This document shows, piece by piece, positions 1 to 10,890 of a DNA stretch of 64,000 nt. Both the position numbers and the translations under genes were made by a program. Origin of the DNA: Petaurus breviceps papuanus (lineage: Eukaryota > Chordata > Mammalia > Diprotodontia > Petauridae); the NCBI GenBank assembly GCA_028583685.1, contig JAMXIF010000002.1:59153776-59217775 (forward strand), given 5' to 3'. The notes beneath the pieces were generated by a model. It was not told the DNA's origin. It was given only the letters and a program-made list of their open reading frames with translations, and searched no databases. How positions within the stretch are numbered: the first letter of the stretch is position 1; each line of letters opens with the position of its first letter.

Positions 1-840
1 TACCATCAGTCATTTTTCTGTATAAGTACAGTTTCATTCCTTTTCTTCTGCCTTTGGGGAATTAGTTCTTTCAAAAAACGTGCTGGAATGGTATAGGCCA
101 GGTCTCTGCAGCCCCAGTGTATCCTTGGCTAGGTCCTGGAACTGAAAACTTGTAAAGGGCCAAGTCTGTGTCTAGGATTACCTGTTTTCTCTGCTCTGTT
201 ACTCATCAGGTCCCAACTTGACTTGCCTAAGGAACTACTTGTTCAAAGACTTGATCATGTTCATCAGCTTTTCCACACAGCAAGGATATCTCATTTTACT
301 GTGCTCTGTGTAGGTATAAACTTAGCAGTAACCTTCATTCCTTTTCACCCAGCTTCTTTATAAATAAAATGAGTTCTCAGCTGTTTCTCTGGCAGGAGAG
401 GAGGGGAGAGGCTTTCTCAGTTCCTGGTTGTATTGCAGGGGTGGGGTGGGGGCGGGGCTGAGGGTGGAGAGTGGAACTGAGAGCTGGAGGGTGAGCTGGA
501 AAACATAGGATGTCATTTCTCTCTGTTCCTCCTACAGTACGTTCAGTGAGTCTCTCCCTTCTCTGACAAGAGAAGTGGGGAAGAAACTGAATGTAGGCTG
601 GCCCCCTACTCAGAGCAGGTGTAATGAAGAGAAATTAAGGGATTGGTTAGATGTATTTCCTAGGTTAGTGAGAAGATTATGCCCCATGCCAGCTTCCCAA
701 TTTCTCAACCAAGAGTTAATAACTTCCTCATAAAAAAAAAAAATTACACCATCTTCTTATTCTAGCAGACAAATAGCCAAGGGTAATAAGTAGTACCTGA
801 AACTCCTGGACTCTTAACTCTTCACTCAGAATGAAAAGTT
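1..840. other. No gene seen; G-rich tract inside
   Basis: Apparently single-copy or too-diverged DNA. The only structure noted is the G-rich run at 438-464, listed separately. No convincing open frame. Confidence 0.5.
438..464 (+). promoter_or_regulatory. G-quadruplex-capable tract with GC-box
   Basis: Five G-runs of 3-5 bases separated by 1-4 bases occur within 27 bp, and the central part reads as an Sp1-type GC box (GGGGGCGGGG). No gene start is recognisable nearby, so a regulatory role is inference only. Confidence 0.35.
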
Positions 841-989
841 TTCTCACAAATGAGGTAGATAAAGCACTGGACTGCAAGTCAGAAAATAACTAAGTTCAAA
901 TGACAAAAATTCAACAATTTTAAGCAAAATTCACCTAATTTCTGTTCCATATGACAGACCCTTAAGTCCTTGAAGAGAACTATCATTTT

Positions 990-1106
990 GGTTCAAATTG
1001 TGACTTGGTTCAAATCTTGCCTTAGGTATTTCCTAGCTTTTACCCTGACTGGGCAATTCACTTAGTCTCTTTCAGCCTCAATTTTCCAATTTTATAAAAT
1101 AGGGAC
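990..1106 (+). repeat. MIR/THER-type SINE, left part (split by a younger SINE)
   Basis: Reads as a diverged MIR core (gggcaattcacttagtctct, then cctcaatttt...aaaatagggac). It continues at 1271-1400 after the inserted SINE. Confidence 0.6.
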
Positions 1107-1259
1107 AATGGAGCAGCTAGGTGGCATTGAGTAAAGCCCTGGCCCCAGAGTCAGGAGGACCCAAGTTTGATTCCAGCCTCAGTCAATTAACACCCACACA
1201 AAAAAAAACTAGCCATGTAACCTTGGGCAATTGCCCTCCAAAAAGGCAAAAAAAAAAAA
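1107..1259 (+). mobile_element. WSINE1-like tRNA-derived SINE, inserted in MIR
   Basis: Begins near GGAGCAGCTAGGTGGCA (A-box region) and ends CTTGGGCAATTGCC with a poly-A tail. Flanked by an 11-bp duplication AAAATAGGGAC (1096-1106 and 1260-1270). Belongs to the variant with the 'taacacccacacaaaa...ctagccatgtaacc' middle. Confidence 0.88.
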
Positions 1260-1270
1260 AAAATAGGGAC

Positions 1271-1400
1271 GATAATAGCACCTACCTCCCAGGGTTGTGA
1301 AAATGTAGCAAAATTATATAAGTAAAGTGCTTTGTAAGCCTTAAAGTACAAATACATGCTAGATAATATGATCACCAGAATAGCACAAAATACCCCCAAT
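1271..1400 (+). repeat. MIR/THER-type SINE, right part
   Basis: Continues the MIR 3' half: 'acctacctcccagggttgtgaa' and 'aagtgctttgtaagccttaa' are typical MIR/THER 3' motifs. Confidence 0.65.
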
Positions 1401-1609
1401 ACCAAGTAGCTAAAACATAGCATCCTCCAATATACACTTTCAAAAAAATTTGTGAGCTGTTACATTTTTCATTAAGTCATTCCTCATTGTTGATGATTAC
1501 TATGAAGATGGATATCACTTTCATAAATGTTTTCTGTTTAAGAATTTCAGCTGCCTATAATTTTAAAATATAAAGGAGAATCCTAAGAAGTTTATATTGT
1601 CACATTTAA

Positions 1610-1890
1610 TAATACTAAACATTTATTTATTACTTTAAGGTTCACAAAGAATTTTGCATATATTATTTTACTTAAGGCTCACAACACCTGTGAGTCAGGT
1701 AATACAAGTCAATATCTGTAGTACTAACCTCATAAATACCTCATTTTATAAATAAGGAAACTGTGGCAGTGCCAAAAGTTGAGTGGCTATTCCATGGTCA
1801 CAAAATAATAAAGGTCAAAAGCAGGACTCCGATCCAGTTCTTTCCTGACTTTAAGTATAGTTCTCTTCCTACAATATGTTGCCTCTCAGA
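1610..1890 (-). repeat. MIR-type SINE, antisense
   Basis: Diverged antisense MIR: 'aaggctcacaacacctgtgag', 'ttataaataaggaaactg', and a degraded 'tggtcacaaaat'. It lies just upstream of the HSPA8 retrocopy and is not part of it. Confidence 0.6.
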
Positions 1891-1986
1891 TTTAGTAAGA
1901 TTTATTTTTCTCATAGTGGTTTCCGTTCTACTCTTAGGTAAGTGTATTTCTAACAGTGAGAGAGCAAACAGTAAATTCTAGTAGGT

Positions 1987-2003
1987 AATAAATAAGAGAT
2001 AAG
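1987..2003 (+). repeat. Target-site duplication, left copy, of the HSPA8 retrocopy
   Basis: The 17-bp sequence AATAAATAAGAGATAAG abuts the retrocopied 5' UTR and recurs exactly at 4253-4269 after the short interrupted A-rich tail. This is the signature of L1-type target-primed reverse transcription. Confidence 0.93.
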
Positions 2004-4252
2004 GGTCTACTCAGCGCAGCAGCAGCCTTTCTCTCTCCACAGTGGTCAGCTACGACCTCCCCCGACTCCCCAGCAACCATGTCGAAGGGACCTGCAGTTG
2101 GCATTGATCTTGGCACCACTTACTCCTGTGTGGGAGTCTTCCAACATGGGAAAGTGGAGATCATTGCTAATGACCAAGGAAACAGGACCACCCCAAGCTA
2201 CGTGGCCTTCACCGACACAGAACGTTTAATCGGTGATGCTGCAAAGAATCAAGTTGCAATGAACCCCACCAACACAGTTTTTGATGCCAAACGTCTGATT
2301 GGTTGCAGATTTGATGATGCAGTTGTACAATCAGACATGAAGCATTGGCCTTTTACGGTGGTGAATGATGCAGGCAGGCCTAAGGTCCAAGTGGAGTACA
2401 AAGGGGAGACCAAAAGTTTCTATCCAGAGGAAGTATCTTCTATAGTCTTGACCAAGATGAAAGAAATTGCTGAAGCTTACCTTGGGAAGACCGTCACAAA
2501 TGCTGTGGTCACAGTACCAGCCTATTTCAACGATTCCCAACGTCAGGCCACCAAAGATGCTGGAACCATAGCTGGTCTCAATGTGCTTCAAATCATCAAT
2601 GAGCCAACTGCTGCTGCTATTGCTTATGGCTTGGACAAAAAGGTTGGTGCCGAGAGAAATGTGTTGATCTTTGACCTTGGAGGTGATACCTTTGATGCCT
2701 CCATTCTTACCATTGAAGATGGCATCTTTGAGGTCAAGTCCACAGCTGGGGACACCCACTTGGGTGGGGAGGACTTTGACAACCGAATAGTCAACCATTT
2801 CATTGCCAAGTTCAAGCAAAAGCACAAGAAGGACATCAGTGAGAACAAGAGGACTGTTCGCCGTCTGTGCACTGCTTGTGAACGTGCAAAGCGTACCCTC
2901 TCTTCCAGTACCCAGGCCAGTATTGAGATTGATTCCCTCTATGAAGGTATTGACTTCTATACATCAATCACAAGAGCCTGTTTCGAAGAGCTGAATGCTG
3001 ATCTCTTCCGTGGCACCCTGGACCCTGTGGAGAAGGCCTTAAGAGATGCCAAGCTAGATAAGTCTCAGATTCATGACATCGTCCTGGTGGGTGGTTCCAC
3101 TCGAATCCCCCAAATCCAGAAGCTTCTGCAAGACTTCTTCAATGGCAAGGAGCTCAATAAGAGTATCAATCCTGATGAGGCTGTTGCTTATGGTGCAGCT
3201 GTCCAAGCTGCCATTTTGTCTGGAGATAAATCTGAGAATGTGTAGGACTTGCTTTTGTTGGATGTCACTCCTCTTTCCCTTGGAATTGAAACTGCTGGTG
3301 GAGTTATGACCGTTCTGATCAAATGCAATACCACCATCCCCACCAAGCAGACACAGACCTTTACCATCTATTCAGACAACCAGCCTGGTGTGCTTATTCA
3401 GGTTTATGAAGGTGAGAGAGCGATGACAAAGGATAACAATCTGCTTGGCAAATTTGAGCTCACAGGAATTCCTCCAGCACCCAGGGGTGTTCCTCAGATT
3501 GAAGTAACGTTTGACACTGATGCAAATGGCATCCTCAATGTTTCTGCTGTGGATAAGAGCACAGGCAAGGAGAACAAGATCACTATCACCAATGATAAAG
3601 GACGTCTGAGCAAAGAAGACATTGAGCGTATGGTCCAGGAGGCTGAGAAATATAAGGCTGAGGATGAAAAGCAGAGAGACAAGGTATCTTCCAAGAATTC
3701 TCTTGAATCTTATGCTTTCAACATGGAAGCAACTGTAGAGGATGAAAAACTGCAAGGCAAAAGTGGTGATGAAGACAAACAGAAGATCCTTGACAAATGT
3801 AATGAAATAATCAACTGGCTGGATAAGAACCAGACTGCTGAGAAGGAAGAATTTGAGCATCAGCAGAAAGAATTGGAGAAGGTCTGCAACCCCATTATTA
3901 CTAAGCTGTAACAGAGTGCAGGAGGCATGCCTGGTGGGTTCCCAGGGGGTGGAGCAGCCCCATCTGGAGGTGCTTCTTCTGGACCCACCATTGAAGAGGT
4001 CGACTAAACACATCAGAGCATTCCACACAGCTTTTCAAAAATTGAAGGACTCAAATTTGTAGCCAAGGCAGTAGCAGTTTAAAAGTAACATTTAAGCTAC
4101 TGTGTAAATCTGGGCATTTTGAATACTTGAATGTGTGCAGAGGGAGAGAAGTAAACAACATTGCACTTTATCAGTACTGTAAACAAGTGGAAATGCAATT
4201 GTCTTGGAGAATAAAATCTATTTAAAATTGGCACCATAACAAAAAATAAATA
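2004..4252 (+). pseudogene. HSPA8P: HSPA8 (Hsc70) full-length processed retropseudogene
   Basis: The parent gene encodes the constitutive cytosolic Hsp70 chaperone (N-terminal ATPase, substrate-binding domain, C-terminal EEVD tail). Here the ATG is at 2079 and a frame with no shifts runs to the natural TAA at 4005-4007 (642 codons; human has 646, one MPGG unit missing). It starts [16 protein letters not shown] and ends GPTIEEVD. The phosphate-1 loop, Lys71, Glu175 and Asp199 are kept. Codon 389 (CAG to TAG, 3243-3245) stops it in the interdomain linker and codon 611 (Tyr to TAA, 3909-3911) near the tail. Against the human protein as I recall it there are about 20 substitutions, including G203D in the phosphate-2 loop and several Arg to Cys/Gln changes typical of CpG decay. 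There are no introns. 5' UTR (about 2004-2078) and 3' UTR with AATAAA at 4210 are present. An active intronless Hsp70 gene is the alternative, but the two stops argue against it. Confidence 0.96.
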
Positions 4253-4269
4253 AATAAATAAGAGATAAG
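4253..4269 (+). repeat. Target-site duplication, right copy, of the HSPA8 retrocopy
   Basis: Exact match to 1987-2003. It merges into the (AAAT)n end of the poly-A tail, so the boundary on the tail side may be off by a few bases. Confidence 0.93.
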
Positions 4270-5016
4270 TTTCAAGCACCTCTCATATAAATGAAGTTGA
4301 CTACATTCCCTTTGCCAGCTTATAATAGCAGATTTCTAATCATATTTCTAAATTTAAATTAGTTTGTGATGATCTGTAATATCAGTGACTAAAATTATCT
4401 TAAGTATGGCAAGAATTTACTACCTAAAAAATTGTAACTGAAACTATCTTCATAAAAATGTGCTAAGACGAATATGTGCTCTTATTTAATTGAATAATTA
4501 AAACACACACATGCCAAGTTAAGAATACTAATTCTAACTCAAGATCTTTTAGTAGCATGATTATAATTTTAGCAGATAGATGATCTCCTTGAATCCAAAG
4601 GCTGAAGTGTCTTGGTAATATTAGAAGCATCTGACTCTGATACCTTACCCTGAGGTTGGGCCACTGAACACAATTCTTCCTTTGAATTTATGGAATGTGG
4701 GGATATGTTTTAAAGGCCTCTTAACATGCCTCATCATGGCATGAAGGTGACTGAGTTTTCTTAGGCTATGTCAGCAAAACACAAACTCTGACAGCTCTTG
4801 CCAAGTTGGAAAGACTTTGAGTCCAGCTGGTAACAGATTACATATCTGTCATCTGAAGATCAGTTTAGCTAAATTCATAGAGTGTCATTAACAGGTGGGC
4901 TGTCAAATAAGGAATTTTTTTACCTCATCAACTCATGTATTACTTGCTTAAATGTATTCCTTCCTTTGTCTGAACCAAGTCTTTTTCTACCTTTAAAGTA
5001 CTGCCAAAGTGCCAGT
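4270..5016. other. No gene or clear repeat seen
   Basis: AT-rich DNA between the retrocopy and a mini-hAT element; no open frame of note. Confidence 0.5.
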
Positions 5017-5024
5017 CACTTTAC

Positions 5025-5084
5025 CAGAGATAGGGAACCTAGAGGGTCACATGTGGCCTCAAGGCGGCAGGTTCCCCACCCCTG
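5025..5084. mobile_element. 60-bp internally deleted hAT-type miniature element
   Basis: Ends match the terminal inverted repeats of the longer copy at 41654-41876 (left GGGAACCT, right GGTTCCCCACCCCTG). The flanking 8-mers CACTTTAC (5017-5024) and CCCTATAC (5085-5092) agree at 6 of 8 positions, as expected for an old hAT duplication. Almost nothing but inverted-repeat sequence remains. Confidence 0.7.
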
Positions 5085-5164
5085 CCCTATACAGACTGTT
5101 CCTGAGCCCTCCCTATTCCCTGTTCCCCAAAACCTCACCCTTGTTAACACTGATGTAACTAGGT

Positions 5165-5385
5165 TGAATAATGGTTAGAACACTGCTCCTGAAAACTTGA
5201 ATTCATTTGTGACCCACAAGAAAATCACTTAACTTCTTTCTTCCTCAGTTCCCTCATCTATAAAATGGGCTTAAAAATTATCACCTACCTCACAAGGTTG
5301 TTATAAGGATAAAATGAGATGTTTTAAAGTGCTTTGCAAACCTTAAAGTGCTATGTAAGTGTTAGTCATTATTATTCTCTTCTAG
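5165..5385 (+). repeat. MIR/THER-type SINE
   Basis: Well-preserved order: 'aaaatcacttaacttctttc', 'ctcatctataaaatggg', 'cctacctcacaaggttgtta', 'aaagtgctatgtaagtgtta'. Confidence 0.8.
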
Positions 5386-5399
5386 GCATTACATAATTT

Positions 5400-5600
5400 T
5401 GTATAGACTTGGCATTTAACACATTTATTCATTTATGTACATATTGTATCTCCCTAGTAGAATATAAATTTCATGAGGTCAAGACTTTTTTCTTTTTGTC
5501 TTTATATCTGCAATACCTAGAACTGTGCCCCTTTTGTCTTCATATATACACTGCCTAGCACATAGTAGGAATTTACTAAATGTTTGTTGAACTGAATTTC
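5400..5600 (+). repeat. L2 LINE 3' end
   Basis: Typical L2 3' terminus: 'tagaatataaatttcatgag', 'gcctagcacatagtagga' and 'aaatgtttgttgaactgaat'. The middle appears duplicated, with two 'tttttgtctt..atat' units. Confidence 0.75.
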
Positions 5601-7039
5601 ATCTACTAAAGTACTGAGGGGTTGCTATCTGTATCTAGAGAGGACAAATCTACATGGATGAAAGTAGACAACTCTGAAATATCAAAATATGTGAATATAT
5701 GGTAACTTTTCAGAGGAGTCTTTAATAGATACTGCTCCTCATTAGAATTTATACTTGCTATTATTTGTGGGTTCCAACTTACCTATATTAATTGTCCTTA
5801 TAATGACTGACATAAATGGCTATCCAGACTTTCTAAAGCTGTGCTCAAAGAGGATTTAATAATTATCTTAACCTCTTCATAATTAGGCTTCATCACAGAG
5901 AATGTGGTGATTAATTGGTTTTTGTAATGTGTCTATTGTCTTCCATTAAATTACATTTTTAAAAAAATGTTTTCCCCATTCATTGGTCAGAGGCTATGTC
6001 TGAGCATATGGCAAGAGAAAGACTTTTAATCTGTTATATTCTTGCACTTTAAACACTTAATTAAAGTGAAATTTAATTAAATGAAATTATGGTGTAACTT
6101 TTAAAATAGCCATCCTCAGGAAAATGGGCTTGAAAATAAAACAAAAAGAAAGCAGCTTAGTTTGGAAAAAGTAAAATTTGGATGTTGATTTGAGTTCTTC
6201 CAAATCTAGTCATAAAAGGATATGAAGTCATTAAGTCTACCTCATTTCTAATGGCTAATTTTGGTTTTAAACTGGAAAGACTCAGGGTTTCCATATCAAT
6301 TTTGGTCACTTCTGTTTTGTGAAAGTATCAGTGACAAATACACAAATCATATTAACTCACTTCAGAATATGGCATTTTTCTATATTCTTATTAAAAATAT
6401 TTAATATTATTCCACAAATTAGTAAATTATCAGCTCAAATTGTAGCCATTTTGTGGAATCAAAAGTAATCATGGCTGTATGTTTGTTTAGCAAGAATTTT
6501 CTAATCTAAAAAAAAGATAAAACTATTTAAATAGAATTTCTATATTAAAAAAAAAAATAACTTCTAGTCTACAAGACATACTTCCGCATGAGTGCCTTTA
6601 CCTGGGCTTTTTTAACAGCGATGACATATCACAGGTCACGGAACCTCACTGAGTTCTATCTTCCTCAACTCTAAGAAGGCTGGACTTCAATATTGCTAAA
6701 TTCTCGTCATGTTCTAAAATAATGCTAAATTAAATGGTTTTAATACCAAACTGCTCGTGGCTCAAAATGGAATGGAGTCTAAGGCATCATTCCAAACAAA
6801 CTATGAAGAGGGAATTCAGATTCCGAACCAGTACATACCCCAGACCTAATAGCAAGTATGGGACTGAAAACTTATAAAACTAAGGACATGGAAAATTCTG
6901 AGCTTAGTCTTACTGGAACAAATCTCAAGTCTTTTTTGCTCAGTGGGCACTGGACTCGTTTTAATGTTAACCTCATTTATCACTGATACCCATGCCTGGG
7001 TGACAGTGAGGCTCAGACAGACTATATGTGTCAAGGAGA
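5600..7039. other. No gene or clear repeat seen
   Basis: About 1.4 kb of AT-rich DNA with short A-runs; short open frames only. Confidence 0.5.
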
Positions 7040-7243
7040 TGGTCTTTCACAATTGACCAATCAATAAGTATTATTAAGCATCTTGCTATTTGCCAGACAC
7101 TGTGTCAGGTACTTTACAATATTATCTAATTTGATCCTTACAATTTTGGGAAGCAGGTGCTATTTTTTATCCTATTTTACAGTTGAAGAAACTGAGGCAA
7201 CAGACATTAAGTGACATGCCCAAGTTCACACAGCTAGGAAATG
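7040..7243 (-). repeat. MIR-type SINE, antisense
   Basis: 'tttgccagacactgtgtcag', 'ttttacagttgaagaaactg' and 'gcccaagttcacacagctag' are antisense MIR motifs. A MAR1-like SINE lies immediately to the right. Confidence 0.75.
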
Positions 7244-7497
7244 TCTTGTTTTTGTTGTTGATGTTTAGGTTGTGCCCTACAATTTGTAACCCCATGTGAG
7301 ATTTTCTTGGCAAAGGTACTGGAGTGGTTTGCCATTTCCTTCTTCTAGCTCATTTTACAGATGAGGAAACTGAGGCAAACAGAGTTAAGTGACTTGCCAA
7401 AGGTCACACAGCTAGCAAGTCTGAAGTTAGATTTGAACTCAGGTCCTCTTGACTTCAGATGTGGCACTCTATCTACTACACCACCTGACTGCTTCCA
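7244..7497 (-). mobile_element. MAR1-like CORE-SINE, antisense
   Basis: On the minus strand it carries the 'ccagaaaaccc...gggttacaa' 3' unit and an (AAC)-rich tail, seen here as TTGTTTTTGTTGTTG. The right edge ends in the antisense tRNA-like head. About 250 bp, one of five copies in the window. Confidence 0.8.
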
Positions 7498-7600
7498 GGT
7501 ATTATGCTAGGTGCTAGGAATATAAGTACACTAAATGAAGTAATCCTTGTGATTGAACTTACATTTTAATGAAGAAGTCAGAAAGGATATAGCTATAGCT
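7498..7600 (-). repeat. L2 3'-terminal fragment, antisense
   Basis: 'gctaggtgctaggaatataa' followed by 'gaacttacattttaatgaag' is the antisense L2 3' end, diverged. Confidence 0.5.
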
Positions 7601-8573
7601 ATATTGCTATCGAAGTACATGTAAAAATATATTCAACATAAATACAAAGATAATAAATACCATAGGCCTAATCATAAAAAGGGGGCCCATGTCATGATGT
7701 TAAACTAACTGAAAATTAGGGCCACACTAAGTCATCTCTTTATGATACACAAACATGTCCTTCAAGTGAATCAGAAAGGAAAAAATATCATAGGATGAAG
7801 AATGATAGGTCCTGCCTTCAGGTGACTTTTAAAAGTTTAGTCAGTGAATCCAAGAGAGAGACCTTGAAAAGGATTCTGCTAGGTGCACAGAAGATGCTTG
7901 GAGCTGGAGAAGGGGACTTCCTAAGAAGCTGTTTAATTTTAAGGGAAAAGAAATTACAGACATTTCCACAGCCAAGGAAGAAGCCAGAATTTTGAGTGCA
8001 AGGCTTCTTGGGCAGATCTGACTGGAGTATTGTGACCAAGTTTTTAGAAACTACCTTCTTATCTTCCCACTACAAGCCCCAAAGGGATAATTCTATATTT
8101 ACTTTCTCATCTTGGGTTTCCTAAATAGTTTGAACACTTTCCCTCTGGTCACAACAAAATCTGTTTACCTTTCTTTGTTTTAAGTGTTTTGGTCATCTTT
8201 ATATAAACTATTAATTACAGGTTGTTTCTAGTTTGGGTAGACTATACTGGGGGGCGATAGCAAGCAACTGAGAAGGTAGTTTCCTCAAAGAAAAGAGAGA
8301 CCTAAATTGAGGTGTTTTGCCAATCTCTGGCTGGGTGTTTGATGATAAAAAAAAAAATGGATAGAATTATAGATTCTTTGATACAATTTATCAGACCAAA
8401 GGAGTTTATACCAGGAAACTTATCTAGGTAAAAAGTATGACTGTCAGGATGGTCAGATGAAGAGGACAAAAATAGTGGAATGAAAAACTTGCTCACCACC
8501 ATACCCTACCACTATTACATACTAAGAGTGTGGCAAAACCAATAATAAATCCTTGTATTCAGTTAGAAGAGAC
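7601..8573. other. No gene or clear repeat seen
   Basis: Unassigned DNA with short overlapping open frames of fewer than 75 codons on both strands, none with recognisable content. Confidence 0.45.
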
Positions 8574-8588
8574 AAGTATGTAATATTT

Positions 8589-8750
8589 TTTTTCTTTTTT
8601 TGGAGGGGGGAATGTAGGGCAATTGGGGTTAAGTGACTTGCCCAAGGTCACACAGCTAGTTTTTATGTTAAGTGTCCAAGGCCAAATTTGAACCCAGGTC
8701 CTCCTGACTCCAGGGCCAGTGCTCTATTCACTGTGCCACCTAGCCACCCC
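8589..8750 (-). mobile_element. WSINE1-like SINE, antisense
   Basis: T-rich start, then 'ggggttaagtgacttgccca' through 'gccacctagccacccc'. Perfect 15-bp duplication AAGTATGTAATATTT at 8574-8588 and 8751-8765, so the copy is relatively young. Confidence 0.93.
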
Positions 8751-8826
8751 AAGTATGTAATATTTGGTCACATATATAAACAGTAATTTGATATAAATAG
8801 AAAATAATTTTTAAACGTATTTAAAA

Positions 8827-9578
8827 TAACACATCTCACTGGTCAGATTAGCTAAAATGACAAAAGAGGAAAATTATAAATGCTGGAGAGGATGTGGAAA
8901 AATTCAAACACTAATTCAGCAATGGTGGAATTGTGAACTGATCCAATCATTCTGGAGAGCAATTTGGAACTATGCCCAAAGGACTATAAAAAAGTGTATA
9001 TATACACTTTGACCCAACAATACCACTTCTAGGGGTATTTCCCAAAGAGATCATACAAGTGGGAGGAGGACCCGTATGTACGAAAATACTTATTGCAGCT
9101 CTTTTTGTGGTGACAAAGAATTGGAAATCAAGGGGAATGGCTGAACAAGTTGTGATATATGAATGTAATAGAATACTATTGTGCTATAAGAAATGAGGAG
9201 CAGATGGACTTCATAATAATCTGGAGAGACTTAAATAAACTGATGCTGAATGAGAAGAGCAGAACCAGGAGAACTTTGTACACAATTTCAGACACATCGT
9301 ATCTATGACGACTAACTTTGATAGACTGGGCTCCTCTCAGCAATGCAGGATTATAGGACAACTCCAAAAGACTCATTCTCGTTCTTTCTTTCTTGTTCAC
9401 TCCATTGGTTATAATTCTTTACAACTTGACTAATGTTTAATGTGATGGTATTTGTAGAACCTGTATCAGATTGTAGGCTGCCATGGGGGGGATGAGGAGG
9501 AGAGGCAGGGGGATAAAATTTGGAACTCAAGGGATTGTGGAACTAGATGTTGTAAACTAAAAGTAAATAAATAAAATT
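8827..9578 (+). mobile_element. 5'-truncated L1 LINE, 3' end
   Basis: Matches the C-terminal ORF2 and 3' UTR of marsupial L1: 'gcaatttggaactatgccca', 'tttgacccaacaataccact', 'gcagctctttttgtggtgac', 'gctgaatgagaagagcagaa'. It ends in an AT-rich tail. Similar flanks 'atttttaaacgtatttaaaa' and 'tttttaaaaacttatttaaa' look like a decayed target-site duplication. Confidence 0.85.
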
Positions 9579-9599
9579 TTTAAAAACTTATTTAAAAGG

Positions 9600-10560
9600 G
9601 GTGAATTTCCTACTATAATAAACTGAACACATAACTGACTGAAAACTATATGTATTTTTAGATAAGTTAACATCAGTATAGCATACAGAGCTTCCCACCT
9701 AAGATGTTTTTCAAGCCAATCTCTATTACTTCCTTTCCATTCGGTTTCCCTATCCTCAAAGTCTGGCTAACCAGCAACGTAACAGCTGATTCCCTACATA
9801 CATACTCAAGGATTTCCTTGTTAATGGGCAGCAGGTCCAACCTCAAAACCAATGATAATCTCAAGGAGTTGGAAAATAAAAAGTAGTTTCTTCCTCCAAA
9901 ATAGATACAAAACACTTGTTTGCCATAACTGAAACACCTGAAAATAATGATGACATTGGTTTAAAAACAAATAAACCTTTATTCTTTCCTACTTTAAAAT
10001 ATTGCTTAGACTAGATTTTAATTACTTTTTATGTCCATCCATATTTACAGTTTACTAGTAGTAACCACTCAGATTCTATAGAGGCTTCCTTTCAATATAT
10101 TTGCCAAAATTTTAAATGTCATGAAATTTTGCACCAGATACTACAGAATATGGGGGGAGACCTTGGAGAAATGCAAATGTTTTGAGGTTATATAACATAA
10201 GAGAAAATCTGGTGTGTAAAAATTGGAATAAATGAGGTTAGGTTTATTGTATGTGGACAATAAAAGAGAGGTGTAGATTTAGAATAGTGAGAATGACTGA
10301 ACTGTTCACCTACTCAGGCAGTAAGGAAGAATGGGAAGAAGAAACAGATTGAAACAAAAAAAGGCTGGCCCTCTGAATCACCATAGAACATTAGTCATTC
10401 ATGTAGAAGAGCCTGAACAGAAGAATCTCCAGCTTCAAATGCTCATGATCAGTCTGTTTCTACAAAGCATGCTGGGAAAATTCCCTTGTTACCTGGGCTG
10501 GAGCAGAATTTCAAAAACATTGTTGTTTCTTTTGTATCTCTCATACCCCACCCTGGAAAA
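9600..10560. other. No gene or clear repeat seen
   Basis: AT-rich; open frames up to 95 codons (10331-10618) run into the pentanucleotide repeat and look spurious. Confidence 0.45.
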
Positions 10561-10608
10561 GGTTATTTTGTTTGTTTATTTTGTTTTGTTTTATTTTATT
10601 TTATTTTC
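10561..10608 (+). repeat. (TTTTR)n-type simple repeat
   Basis: T-rich tract of repeating TTTTG then TTTTA units. Confidence 0.85.
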
Positions 10609-10739
10609 AAGAAGGTAGGTTACCTTCACAGAACACTGGAAAGTGCCTGATTGCACTATATATTAAATAAATCCCCTTTTAAAATACTCTTTATTCTGCT
10701 TTCATATGAATACTTACATCTGAGTTAATCTTTCTCAAA

Positions 10740-10890
10740 TTGTTTTACTCATAAACTAATATTCCCATCAAGATTGCAAGTTCCTCAAGGGCAAAGGTTA
10801 TGTTTGCTATTTATTTTTACCTCCCTTCCCTTTCCCCCATATAGCACTAAAAACATAATAGTTGCTCAGAAAATAGTTAATAGAACAGAT
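10740..10890 (+). repeat. L2 3'-terminal fragment
   Basis: 'agattgcaagttcctcaagg', 'gcaaaggttatg' and 'catatagcactaaaaacata' follow the order of the L2 terminus; diverged. Confidence 0.5.

Noticed and set aside
2079-3245. 388-codon open frame as a functional Hsp70-like gene
   Set aside because: Matches HSPA8 and continues in frame beyond a stop, with UTRs, poly-A remnant and target-site duplications; it is a processed pseudogene. Minus-strand frames over it are shadows.
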